Translations under genes and position numbers: made by a program
In this document: positions 35,205 to 44,166 of the stretch, piece by piece
Position numbering within the stretch: the stretch's first letter is position 1
Layout of the letters: the number at the start of each line of letters is the position of its first letter
Notes under the pieces: generated by a model
The model's database searches: none
What the model saw: the letters and a program-made list of their open reading frames with translations, nothing else
What the model was told of the DNA's origin: nothing
Assembly (NCBI RefSeq): GCF_004119495.1
Contig: NZ_NRQU01000018.1
Location: forward strand, 1 to 64,000
Origin: Flavobacterium sp. YO12
GTDB lineage: Bacteria; Bacteroidota; Bacteroidia; Flavobacteriales; Flavobacteriaceae
Direction of reading: 5' to 3'
DNA: 64,000 bases

Positions 35205-38033
35205 TTATGGATTAATAGTCCATGATACAAAATATTGCTGCCCGATTAATCCAGCTCCAATTACTTGATAATACTCTTTACCGCCAATATTAGCAGCTCC
35301 AAGTTTCACAACAGATTTCAACTTTGGAATTCCGTAATTTATCTGCGCATCTATTACTGTAGCAGATTTAATTGTACCATCGGCGAAGCCTGATTGCCAC
35401 TCATATTCACTATTCCATCTTCCGCTGACATTAAACCCAAAATTCTCGAACAATTTATCATTCCCAACAGACAATTTAATTCTATGTTTTGGAGTATTAA
35501 ATCCTGCTTCAAAACTTGGATCTTTTGCTTGATCAAAATCAAACTGAGCATAATTATAGTTCAACCCTAATTCAAAATTTGAAATTATTTTTTTAGTAAG
35601 TCCAACTCCAAATCCTAACGAATGTATCTCTACATCTGAATTTGTATACAATTGATACACTCTATACTCTCCATTTTGAATCGCTCTTACTGATTGAACC
35701 CCTGGATCTGTAACTCCTGCCGCAAGATTTGGATTGTCTTGAGCCGTTCCGTAATAAGGAGAAATTACATTTAAATTACCAATAAAGTTGTTGTATATAT
35801 TATAGTAACCATTAATATCTATTGACATCCCTTCAAAAACAGAACGATATCCTAACTCAAAAGCTTTTACTTCTTCAGGCTTAACAAGATTAGCTCTTGT
35901 TTTTGTTAACAATGCTGCCGCTGCAATAGGATTACTTCCTGCCATAGCTGAAAAAGCACTAACAGAACTTGCCAAATACGAATTATAATAAGCATCATTA
36001 CCACTCATAACTTTAGTTGGGCCTCCGTTATACACCTGTCCTTCTGCACTTAAATTAAAAGTTTCATTAAATCTTGTTAAGTTATCTGGCGCAGACCCAA
36101 CCAATACCGCACTTCCAATATTAAATCCGATATATTGATCTTGAGTTGATGGGTTTCTGAAACCTGTTTGAAACGAAGCTCTAATATTATGATTTTTTCT
36201 CTCTCCTCCTGAATACACTAAAGATAAACGCGGTGAATAATTACCGTCAAAGTTTTTAGATTTATCATAACGTAGAGAACCAGTAAACTTCAATCTATCT
36301 TCTAAAAATTTCTTCATCAACTGAGCATAAGCTCCGTACTCGTTATAATTAATCGGTCCATTTGCATCTGTATAAATTCTGCCATGAGAATTAAGCTCAT
36401 AAGCTCTAAACGAACCTCCTACTTGAATTTCGGCAAATTTTATCAAATCTCTAAAGTTATAATTTGCATCAGAATGATAAATTTTGGAATTATCTACCAA
36501 TTTCGAACCCGTACGAACATCTGGATCAGCTATAACCTGATTAAAAGCATTTTTAAACTCTGTTGTACCTGGCATAAAACGACCTGTATCAGCCGTAGCC
36601 CTTCCAGCAGCATGCGCTTGTTGCGGCGTCATACCAGCTAACGTTCCTTGAATATAGGCTCCAGCGTATTGACCAAACCAAGTATTATCATCTTTCCATT
36701 TTCTATTTACATTAAGACCTGTAAAAATCATATCATAAGAATGCCCTCCATCTTCAGATGTTGTATAACCTCTCACAAAAAAATTCTTTCCTTTAACTTC
36801 TAATTTATGCTGCTGCATAAAAAAATCATTCAAGTAATATCTATTTCCTCCTTGATAAACTGCATTACCAGTACCAAATTTACTTTGCCAGATAATTTCC
36901 AATCTCTCATCTCCAAAAGGTCTTCCGTGAAAAGAGAAATCAACTTTTGTATTTCCTGCCTTATTATTAGTCAAATCAACTTCATTATACCCAGTTCTAC
37001 TTACATTTGAATCTGGCAAAAGATTAGATGCTCCTGCAGGAATCAAACCCATTGCTTCTAATTTTTTACCTACTCCTTTAATATTTGTCGCAGCCTCGTC
37101 ACCATAAACATTAATACCATCATAACTCGGATTAGTTCTATCAATGCCCGCTCTAGTTTTATCATCATAATTTGTTGCATACCAATCTGTAGCTTCCATA
37201 TAGGTAAAGTTAGCTTTGGCCGCGAAATATTTATTAAAAGCATGTGCGAATCGAATACCAAAATCATAATACCCATTTGTACCCGCAGCCTCTTGTGAAG
37301 TCACACCATATTTAAAATAAGTTGAAATACCTTGATAAGTAAATGGACTTTTACTATTCATAAACAAAATCCCATTAAAAGCATTTGCCCCATACAAAGC
37401 AGAAGATGCTCCCGGCAGAAGTTCAACACTCTGCACATCAATTTCCGAAACCCCAATCATGTTTCCTAACACAAAATTCAACAACGGAGACGAGTTATCC
37501 ATACCATCTACTAATTGCATAAAACGTGTATTAGCAACTGAAGCAAATCCTCTAGTATTAATCGACTTAAAAGTCATACTACTCGTATTCATCTGCACCT
37601 CTTTTAAATTTTCCAATCCATCATAAAATGACGGTGAAGCCGTTTTTTTAATATCCTGAATACCCATTCTTTCAATAGTAACAGGAGACTCAAAAACACG
37701 TTCAGGTGTTCTAGACGCAGAAACAACTATTTCATCAAGTTTAGTTTCTTCATCTTTTAAGATTACATTTACTTTTTGATTTACTGATGTAACACTAATA
37801 ATTTTTGTTTCAAATCCTACCGCAGAAACCTTTATAGAAAAAGGCAGTTTAGCTTTAGTAGTTAATTTAAACGATCCGTCAAAATCAGTAGACGCACCAC
37901 TGTTTTCTCCAGCAACAACAACATTAGCACCAGGAATAGATTGTTTGTTACCATCTGTAACCGAACCTGTTATTGTATTCTGCGCAAAAGATATTCCGCT
38001 GAACAATAACATAATTAGCAAGTAGACTCTCAT
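35205..38033 (-). CDS. TonB-dependent receptor with carboxypeptidase-regulatory-like domain
   Basis: This 942-aa outer-membrane transporter has a signal peptide (residues 1-17, ending SFA), an N-terminal beta-sandwich (GSVTDGNKQSIPGANVVV, about 22-100), a TonB-box region (DEIVVSAS), a plug domain with GVSEIDVQSVELLPGASSAL, and a 22-strand barrel of about 700 residues. It is not SusC-like in length, and no SusD gene follows. The substrate is not evident; the partner gene is a GDSL lipoprotein. It may take up esters, lipids or siderophore-like compounds. Energy comes from TonB-ExbB-ExbD, not encoded here. Confidence 0.93.
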   Translation of the reverse strand: MRVYLLIMLLFSGISFAQNTITGSVTDGNKQSIPGANVVVAGENSGASTDFDGSFKLTTKAKLPFSIKVSAVGFETKIISVTSVNQKVNVILKDEETKLDEIVVSASRTPERVFESPVTIERMGIQDIKKTASPSFYDGLENLKEVQMNTSSMTFKSINTRGFASVANTRFMQLVDGMDNSSPLLNFVLGNMIGVSEIDVQSVELLPGASSALYGANAFNGILFMNSKSPFTYQGISTYFKYGVTSQEAAGTNGYYDFGIRFAHAFNKYFAAKANFTYMEATDWYATNYDDKTRAGIDRTNPSYDGINVYGDEAATNIKGVGKKLEAMGLIPAGASNLLPDSNVSRTGYNEVDLTNNKAGNTKVDFSFHGRPFGDERLEIIWQSKFGTGNAVYQGGNRYYLNDFFMQQHKLEVKGKNFFVRGYTTSEDGGHSYDMIFTGLNVNRKWKDDNTWFGQYAGAYIQGTLAGMTPQQAHAAGRATADTGRFMPGTTEFKNAFNQVIADPDVRTGSKLVDNSKIYHSDANYNFRDLIKFAEIQVGGSFRAYELNSHGRIYTDANGPINYNEYGAYAQLMKKFLEDRLKFTGSLRYDKSKNFDGNYSPRLSLVYSGGERKNHNIRASFQTGFRNPSTQDQYIGFNIGSAVLVGSAPDNLTRFNETFNLSAEGQVYNGGPTKVMSGNDAYYNSYLASSVSAFSAMAGSNPIAAAALLTKTRANLVKPEEVKAFELGYRSVFEGMSIDINGYYNIYNNFIGNLNVISPYYGTAQDNPNLAAGVTDPGVQSVRAIQNGEYRVYQLYTNSDVEIHSLGFGVGLTKKIISNFELGLNYNYAQFDFDQAKDPSFEAGFNTPKHRIKLSVGNDKLFENFGFNVSGRWNSEYEWQSGFADGTIKSATVIDAQINYGIPKLKSVVKLGAANIGGKEYYQVIGAGLIGQQYFVSWTINP

Positions 38034-38346
38034 TGGGTTAGTTTTTTTGTTAGTATGTAGCCAAAATACATAAATATTTTAATATGCATAAAAAACGTTA
38101 AAAAAATTAATATTTATACACGTATTTATGCAATATTTTAACTATTTGCTAATTCAATTTATTAAAATAAAACAAAGAAAACCTAAAGAAAAACTAATTT
38201 ACTATGCATACATATTAATTTTCATCAAAAAATTGAAAAATTCACAAAAATACATAGACTCAAAAAAAAATCTGACAATAAAAAAAAGCGAGACCTAAAT
38301 CTCGCTTTTTTAACATATTTAACATATTTAATATTTTAAAATATCT
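38034..38346. other. Gene-free AT-rich region between the TonB receptor and glmS
   Basis: 313 nt with no plausible frame. It holds the unmapped promoter of the TonB receptor gene (near matches to TAnnTTTG only) and the glmS terminator at 38281-38312. I see nothing else in it. Confidence 0.6.
38281..38312 (-). terminator. Terminator of glmS operon
   Basis: Stem aaaaaagcgaga / tctcgctttttt (about 38282-38293 with 38300-38311) and long A/T-runs; it lies 35 nt past the glmS stop. Confidence 0.85.
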
Positions 38347-40197
38347 TTATTCTACTGTAACAGATTTTGCTAAGTTACGTGGTTGATCAACATTACAACC
38401 TCTCATAACTGCAATATAGTAAGATAACAATTGTAAAGGTATCGTAGTAATAAGCGGCGACAATGCATCTGAAGTTTCTGGAATTTCGATTACATAATCT
38501 GCTAATTCACGAACTTGTGTATCACCTTTAGTTACAACAGCAATAATTTTACCGCTTCGAGATTTAATCTCTTGAATGTTACTTACAATTTTATCGTAGT
38601 GACCTTGCTTTGGAGCAATTACAATAACCGGCATATGCTCATCGATTAAAGCAATTGGACCGTGTTTCATTTCGGCTGCAGGATAACCTTCAGCATGAAT
38701 ATAAGAGATCTCTTTAAGCTTTAATGCTCCTTCTAGCGCTACTGGAAAATTATATCCTCTTCCTAAGTAAAGACAGTTTGGCGCATCTTTAAAAGCCGCA
38801 GCAATTTCTTTAGCACGATCATTAGTCTCTAAAGCTTCGCTTACCTTTTCAGGAATTAATTCTAATTCTTGTAAATAAGCATGAAAATCAGGATTCGACA
38901 AAGTTCCCTTTGCTTTTCCTAACTTCAAAGCAATCATCGTTAAAACCGTGATTTGAGTTGTAAATGCTTTTGTAGAAGCTACTCCAATTTCTGGTCCCGC
39001 ATGCGTATAAGCCCCTGCGTGGCTTTCTCTTGAAATAGAAGAACCTACAACATTACAAACTCCAAATACAAAAGCTCCGTTTTCCTTAGCCAGCTTAATA
39101 GCCGCCATAGTATCTGCTGTTTCACCTGATTGAGAGATCGCAATTACTACATCATCTTTATTGATAATTGGGTTTCTGTATCTAAATTCAGAAGCATATT
39201 CTACCTCTACTGGAATTCTTGTAAATTCCTCAAAAATATACTCTGCCACTAAACCTGCGTGCCATGAAGTTCCACATGCAACAATCAAAATACGTTTTGC
39301 ATTTAGGAATTTCTCTAAATTATCCTCAACACCAGCCATTTGAACGATTCCTTCATTTGCATGAAGTCTTCCTCTGTACGTATCTTTAATTACACTTGGC
39401 TGCTCGTAGATTTCTTTAAGCATGAAATGATCGTAACCGCCTTTTTCAATTTGCTCCAAGTTCATTTGAAGCTCTTGAATATAAGGGTCTACTAAAGAAT
39501 CATCTTTAATTTTTCTGATTTTTAGAGGCTTGTGCAATCTAATATTTGCCATTTCACCATCTTCTAAATATACTGCATTTGAAGTATACTCAATAAACGG
39601 AGAAGCATCAGAAGCGATAAAGTATTCTCCTTCACCCACTCCAATTGCCAATGGACTTCCTAGTCTTGCTGCCACAATTTCATTTGGATTCTTTTTATCA
39701 AATACTGCTATAGCATAAGCCCCAACAACCTGATTTAAAGCCACCTGAACCGCTTTCCCAAGCTTTATATTCTCATTTTTCTGAACTTCCTCAATTAAGT
39801 TAACTAAAACTTCTGTATCAGTATCAGACTTAAAAGTATAACCTCTTTTAATCAGCTCTTCTTTTAGAGGAGCATAATTCTCAATAATACCGTTATGAAT
39901 GATTACTAAATCGCCAGAATTTGAAGCATGAGGATGCGAGTTCACATCATTTGGAACACCGTGAGTTGCCCAACGCGTGTGTCCAATTCCAATATTCCCA
40001 TTGATTGTAAAACCTTCTTTTGCTTTAGCTTCAAGATCTGAAACCTTACCTTTTGTTTTACAAATTTTAACTCCTGCCTTGTCATCGTATAACATAACGC
40101 CGGCGCTATCATATCCTCTGTACTCAAGACGCTTTAATCCTTTTATAACAATAGGATAAGCCTCTCTATGACCGATATACCCAACAATTCCACACAT
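38347..40197 (-). CDS. glmS: Glutamine--fructose-6-phosphate aminotransferase (isomerizing)
   Basis: GlmS makes glucosamine-6-phosphate from fructose-6-phosphate and glutamine, the entry to UDP-GlcNAc, peptidoglycan and LPS. The 616-aa protein starts MCGIVGYIG, where Cys2 becomes the N-terminal nucleophile. It has the glutaminase motifs (GIGHTRWATHG, NGIIENY) and two SIS domains (CGTSWHAG, SQSGETADT). The C-terminus ends DQPRNLAKSVTVE as expected. It begins 9 nt after the DUF4270 gene and is the last gene of a three-gene operon. No glmS ribozyme is seen in the 9-nt leader, as expected outside Firmicutes. Confidence 0.97.
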   Translation of the reverse strand: MCGIVGYIGHREAYPIVIKGLKRLEYRGYDSAGVMLYDDKAGVKICKTKGKVSDLEAKAKEGFTINGNIGIGHTRWATHGVPNDVNSHPHASNSGDLVIIHNGIIENYAPLKEELIKRGYTFKSDTDTEVLVNLIEEVQKNENIKLGKAVQVALNQVVGAYAIAVFDKKNPNEIVAARLGSPLAIGVGEGEYFIASDASPFIEYTSNAVYLEDGEMANIRLHKPLKIRKIKDDSLVDPYIQELQMNLEQIEKGGYDHFMLKEIYEQPSVIKDTYRGRLHANEGIVQMAGVEDNLEKFLNAKRILIVACGTSWHAGLVAEYIFEEFTRIPVEVEYASEFRYRNPIINKDDVVIAISQSGETADTMAAIKLAKENGAFVFGVCNVVGSSISRESHAGAYTHAGPEIGVASTKAFTTQITVLTMIALKLGKAKGTLSNPDFHAYLQELELIPEKVSEALETNDRAKEIAAAFKDAPNCLYLGRGYNFPVALEGALKLKEISYIHAEGYPAAEMKHGPIALIDEHMPVIVIAPKQGHYDKIVSNIQEIKSRSGKIIAVVTKGDTQVRELADYVIEIPETSDALSPLITTIPLQLLSYYIAVMRGCNVDQPRNLAKSVTVE

Positions 40198-40206
40198 ATA
40201 TATTTA

Positions 40207-41808
40207 TTAATTTGGTTTCGTGTAGTAAACCTCAAGCCTCAATCTTTTATCCTCTGGTACTGAAGATTTCCCTCCATATAAAATAGTCCCAAGCGGATTC
40301 ATAACTGACGCTCTTGGCGCTTGAGAGATATTCTCATTCTTATTCTTTAAAAAATTCGAAGTCGAAATCGCTATACTCTCCGTTACAACCAATCCTAAAT
40401 CAACATTTTTGGCTGTTTTATCTTTTATAAGATTACGGATATGTTCTGTAATTCTAATTTTATAATTTTTTCCTCGTTTATTATCATCAAGGTTAATCAT
40501 ACCTCCATAAATATACTTAGCTGTTTTAGGATCTGATAATACAAGATTTCCACTTCCATCAACAAGGTAATCTACAACTGGAACATTATTAGTTAAATCA
40601 TACAAATAAACTCTTTTGGGCTCTCTAGTCCCTGTCATTTTATCTGCATCGATATTAAACACCAAATTAGCTTCGTTTACTTTCCAGTTTTTAGCTCTGA
40701 TGTCTTCTAGTTTTGCGACAAAATCATTAAGCTTAATAATAGCAAGAGAACCTTGACCACCTTTCACATAAAGCCTTTCATCTCCTTCAGTTTTATTTAT
40801 GTTTGCCGTTGTAATAGCATTCTGATAATTAGCAGACTTTACATCTTGAAGCAAATTGGCATTTGCACTAGAATTTGCAGGATTTACAATTGTCATTGTA
40901 ATTGTTTTGTCTTCTTTCTCTGTATCAGCATCTGTTGTACTTGCCGTTTTGGCTTTATAAGTAATTACAATTTTTCCTCCTGAGAAATCCAACAAAGCCA
41001 TATTACCAGGACTTCCATCTGCTTTTTCAACACTAAAGTACAAACCTCTAAAATACTCCTGAAACAAATCTGGAGCAGAAAGCTTTGAAGCCGGAGCATT
41101 CAATATTTTTTGCTGAAAATAAGCGGTATTTAAATCCAAACGCATTTCTGGCGGAGTATAAGTTGTTGTTTCTTTTCCTGCCGCATCTGTCGTCTTATCC
41201 ACATATTCTGCTGAACTAAAAAAGAATTGATCATTCTGTAGCACATTGCTTGAATTATTTAAACGAGCCCCCACTTTATACTGATTAAAAACATTGTTTT
41301 CATCTGTATAATAAAACTGCGGCAACGAAACTCCATTGCTCACATATGAACTACGCATTTGAACACCAGATTCATAAACACTTAACTTAAGTTTTCCTTC
41401 TGCCGGCCCATAAATAGAATCTAAAGTATAAGTATGAGTTCCATCACTATTAGTCGTTTTCAGCTTCTTAAAATAAGGTATACTTAATCTCACACTTGTA
41501 ATTACAGGCTCTTCACCAATAATCAATGGATACGTAGTGCTTAAATCTACCTGTGTAGCAAAATTAGCAGTCGTTGTTCCAAAAACAGGATTATCGTAAA
41601 TACCTAATGCATTAACCGCTAAAACATTTGACTGTATAGGTGTAACCTCCTGATTAAAAGCTACAACATCATATTTTTCAGACTCAAGTCCAAAATGATC
41701 GTCACCAATTAAATCATCTCCAATTGCATTAAAATCTTTATCGCACGAATATAAAAGAACAACCGTAAGAGCTAAAAGTATTTTCTTAATAAAAGAAGTA
41801 TTGTACAT
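40207..41808 (-). CDS. DUF4270 family lipoprotein
   Basis: This 533-aa protein has a lipoprotein signal ending LLYSC (C22 lipidated). The mature part begins DKDFNAIGDDLIGDDHFGLE, characteristic of DUF4270, a family restricted to Bacteroidetes and of unknown function. It is rich in beta-strand pattern and polar residues, and probably sits in the outer membrane or on the cell surface. It lies in an operon between a glycogen-synthase-like gene (21 nt upstream) and glmS (9 nt downstream), suggesting a link to envelope amino-sugar metabolism (inference). Confidence 0.87.
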   Translation of the reverse strand: MYNTSFIKKILLALTVVLLYSCDKDFNAIGDDLIGDDHFGLESEKYDVVAFNQEVTPIQSNVLAVNALGIYDNPVFGTTTANFATQVDLSTTYPLIIGEEPVITSVRLSIPYFKKLKTTNSDGTHTYTLDSIYGPAEGKLKLSVYESGVQMRSSYVSNGVSLPQFYYTDENNVFNQYKVGARLNNSSNVLQNDQFFFSSAEYVDKTTDAAGKETTTYTPPEMRLDLNTAYFQQKILNAPASKLSAPDLFQEYFRGLYFSVEKADGSPGNMALLDFSGGKIVITYKAKTASTTDADTEKEDKTITMTIVNPANSSANANLLQDVKSANYQNAITTANINKTEGDERLYVKGGQGSLAIIKLNDFVAKLEDIRAKNWKVNEANLVFNIDADKMTGTREPKRVYLYDLTNNVPVVDYLVDGSGNLVLSDPKTAKYIYGGMINLDDNKRGKNYKIRITEHIRNLIKDKTAKNVDLGLVVTESIAISTSNFLKNKNENISQAPRASVMNPLGTILYGGKSSVPEDKRLRLEVYYTKPN

Positions 41809-41829
41809 GTTTAATAATAAAGTTAAAAT

Positions 41830-42636
41830 TTAAAGTCCCATTTCTTTATAGAAATTTGTATACGCTTCAGCGAATGCATCTTTCGTGGCGAAAGGTAAAA
41901 AAGGTTTTCCTGAAGATTCTATAAATTTTGTTAAACTTGGAGAAACGTTTTCTGAAGCAATAATTACAGCATCAGAATGCAATATACTAGCTTTTAAGAT
42001 GTTCTCATAGTTAGGAACTTCTAGATCTGATACAGATTCATGCGGAACTCCGTCAAATTTTACTTTGTTAATCATCTCCATATCTAGATTCTCATCAAAA
42101 GACTGACCATAAACTGATGTTACAATTTTTGTTTCAGAGAATAAAGCTTCATTTTTATAATAGTGCTTCATATAGATTGGCAGCATAGATGCCAGCCAGC
42201 CATGTACATGAATAATATCAGGAACCCAGTTTAATTTTTTTACTGTTTCAACAACACCTTTAGCAAAAAATATGGCTCTTTCGTCATTATCAGGATACAA
42301 AACACCTTCTTCATCAGCAAAAGTTGCTTTGCGTTTAAAGTATTCATCATTATCGATAAAGTAAACCTGAATTCTCTCTTTAGGAATTGAAGCCACCTTA
42401 ATAATCAATGGCATATCTAAATCATTCACTACCAAATTCATCCCTGAAAGCCTAATTACTTCGTGTAATTGATGTCTTCTCTCGTTGATATTTCCATATC
42501 TTGGCATGAAAATTCTTATCTGACCTCCTTGATCGTTAATCATTTTCGGAACGTCATAAGACATTAAAGAAACTTCATTTTCAGCCAAATAAGGCACGAC
42601 TTCAGATGATACATATAATATCCTCTTATCTTTCAT
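41830..42636 (-). CDS. Glycogen/starch-synthase N-domain-like protein, probable pseudoenzyme
   Basis: This 268-aa protein matches only the N-terminal GT5 catalytic domain of glycogen synthase (MKDKRILYVSSEVVPYL, IRIFMPRYG, DNDERAIFFAKGVVE, DIIHVHGWLASMLPIYMK). The C-terminal GT-B half (about 200 residues) is absent. The ADP-glucose-binding KTGGL motif after SEV-P is replaced by AENEV, and the HxHDW-type motif reads HVHGW. It therefore probably lacks synthase activity and may bind sugar nucleotides or regulate. The frame is open 14 codons upstream, but homology begins at 42636. It is cotranscribed with DUF4270 and glmS and divergent from panC. Confidence 0.8.
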   Translation of the reverse strand: MKDKRILYVSSEVVPYLAENEVSLMSYDVPKMINDQGGQIRIFMPRYGNINERRHQLHEVIRLSGMNLVVNDLDMPLIIKVASIPKERIQVYFIDNDEYFKRKATFADEEGVLYPDNDERAIFFAKGVVETVKKLNWVPDIIHVHGWLASMLPIYMKHYYKNEALFSETKIVTSVYGQSFDENLDMEMINKVKFDGVPHESVSDLEVPNYENILKASILHSDAVIIASENVSPSLTKFIESSGKPFLPFATKDAFAEAYTNFYKEMGL

Positions 42637-42675
42637 AAATAGTATTTTACTTAATTTTTGGTAATAAAAACGTTG

Positions 42676-42683
42676 CAAAATTA
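42676..42683 (-). promoter_or_regulatory. -7 promoter element of the glmS operon
   Basis: Minus-strand TAATTTTG, 39 nt before the ATG at 42636; it shares the short divergent region with the panC promoter. Confidence 0.45.
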
Positions 42684-42714
42684 CAAAAATTTATGCAGTT
42701 ATTAACTAATATAT

Positions 42715-42722
42715 TATGTTTG
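42715..42722 (+). promoter_or_regulatory. -7 promoter element of panC
   Basis: TATGTTTG matches TAnnTTTG and contains the ATG at 42716. Transcription should begin near 42728, so that ATG cannot be the translation start. Confidence 0.5.
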
Positions 42723-42745
42723 CACTAAATTTTAATAATACCGCC

Positions 42746-43594
42746 ATGCATATTTTCTACGGCAAAGTAGCTCTGATAGCTTATTTAAAAACTATCAAAA
42801 CCGCAAATTCAACTATCGGATTTGTACCAACAATGGGAGCTTTGCACCAAGGGCATCTGGCTTTAATGCAGCGATCGCTCAAAGAAAACGACGACACTGT
42901 TGTAAGCATTTTCGTAAATCCAACCCAATTTAACAATCCTGAAGATCTCGAAAAATACCCTCGAACTCTTGAAGAAGATGTAAAAAAAATGCGAGGATTA
43001 AGCGATAAAATAATTTTATACGCTCCTTCTGTAGATGATATTTATGAAGGACAAACTATTTCGCAGTCATTTGACTTTGACGGATTAGAAAATCAAATGG
43101 AAGGCAAGTTTAGACCTGGACATTTTAACGGAGTTGGAACTATTGTAAAACGTTTGTTTGAAATCGTCACTCCAACTAACGCTTATTTTGGAGAAAAAGA
43201 TTTTCAGCAGCTGCAAATTGTTAAAAAACTAGTCGAAAAAAATGACTTACCTGTAAATGTTATAGGCTGTCCAATTTTTAGAGAAGATAATCTGCTTGCC
43301 ATGAGTTCTAGAAATGAACGACTGACTGCAGACGAAAGAAAAGAAGCGTCAATAATTTACAAAGTTCTTACTGAAGCTAAAGAAATCTTTCAAAACGGTA
43401 CTCCTGAAGAAACCATCAAATTTGTTGAAGAATCTTTTAAAGACAACAAAAGATTCGAACTCGAATATTTTGTCATTGCTGACGAATCTACATTATTATC
43501 AATCGATCATAAAATTAACGATAAAAAATACCGTGCGTTTATAGCAGTATTTGTTAATTCTATAAGGTTAATAGACACCATTTCATTTAATTAA
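42746..43594 (+). CDS. panC: Pantothenate synthetase
   Basis: PanC joins pantoate and beta-alanine with ATP to make pantothenate. The 282-aa protein has FVPTMGALHQGHLALM, SIFVNPTQFNN, the GKFRPGHFNGV loop, FGEKDFQQL and MSSRNERL, all family motifs. An upstream ATG at 42716 lies within the -7 promoter element, so I start at 42746 (MHIFYGKVAL). panD follows after 14 nt; the two supply coenzyme A synthesis together. Confidence 0.95.
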   Translation: MHIFYGKVALIAYLKTIKTANSTIGFVPTMGALHQGHLALMQRSLKENDDTVVSIFVNPTQFNNPEDLEKYPRTLEEDVKKMRGLSDKIILYAPSVDDIYEGQTISQSFDFDGLENQMEGKFRPGHFNGVGTIVKRLFEIVTPTNAYFGEKDFQQLQIVKKLVEKNDLPVNVIGCPIFREDNLLAMSSRNERLTADERKEASIIYKVLTEAKEIFQNGTPEETIKFVEESFKDNKRFELEYFVIADESTLLSIDHKINDKKYRAFIAVFVNSIRLIDTISFN

Positions 43595-43596
43595 AT

Positions 43597-43604
43597 TACC
43601 TTTG
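43597..43604 (+). promoter_or_regulatory. -7 element immediately before panD
   Basis: TACCTTTG ends 4 nt before the panD ATG at 43609, inside the panC-panD gap. It could drive a leaderless panD transcript in addition to read-through from panC. Confidence 0.4.
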
Positions 43605-43608
43605 CAAC

Positions 43609-43959
43609 ATGCAAATTCAAGTTATAAAATCAAAAATTCATCGAGTTAAAGTAACTGGAGCCGATTTAAATTACATTGGCAGTATTACTATTGATGAAAC
43701 ATTACTAGAAGCTTCAAACATCATTGAAGGCGAAAAAGTAGCTATCGTTAACATTAATAACGGAGAACGTTTTGAAACTTATGCCATTAAAGGAGAAAAA
43801 AATTCAGGCGAAATTACGCTGAATGGTCCTGCAGCTAGAAAAGTTCAAAAAGATGACATTATCATCATTATTTCATATGCAACCCTAGAATTTGAAGAAG
43901 CAAAAACCTTCAAACCATGGATTATTTTCCCTAATGAAAATGACAATTCATTAACCTAG
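43609..43959 (+). CDS. panD: Aspartate 1-decarboxylase
   Basis: PanD decarboxylates aspartate to beta-alanine, the substrate for PanC. The proenzyme of 116 aa is self-cleaved between G24 and S25 (NYIGSITIDE) to form the pyruvoyl cofactor; both residues are in the canonical positions. The segment LNGPAARKVQKDDIIIIISYA is typical of the family. Cotranscribed with panC. Confidence 0.95.
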   Translation: MQIQVIKSKIHRVKVTGADLNYIGSITIDETLLEASNIIEGEKVAIVNINNGERFETYAIKGEKNSGEITLNGPAARKVQKDDIIIIISYATLEFEEAKTFKPWIIFPNENDNSLT

Positions 43960-44166
43960 GTTTCAACCTCAAATTATATCTTATTTTGCTATTTGTCAAA
44001 AATTTATTTTGCACAAATAGGACTACTTTTGCCTAAACCCAAACAAACGCAAAAGCACAAATACTATTGCTTTTTTTAAAATCCCAAATAAATAAAAGAG
44101 CAAATAAAAGTATTATATTGCCATTCTATTTTCAATACTTTTTAATTCACTGAAATGCCACAAATC

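Noticed and set aside
40198-40206. glmS ribozyme or leader riboswitch
   Set aside because: Only 9 nt separate glmS from the upstream gene, leaving no room.
42716-42745. Upstream ATG of panC
   Set aside because: It lies within the -7 promoter element TATGTTTG and would not be on the mRNA.
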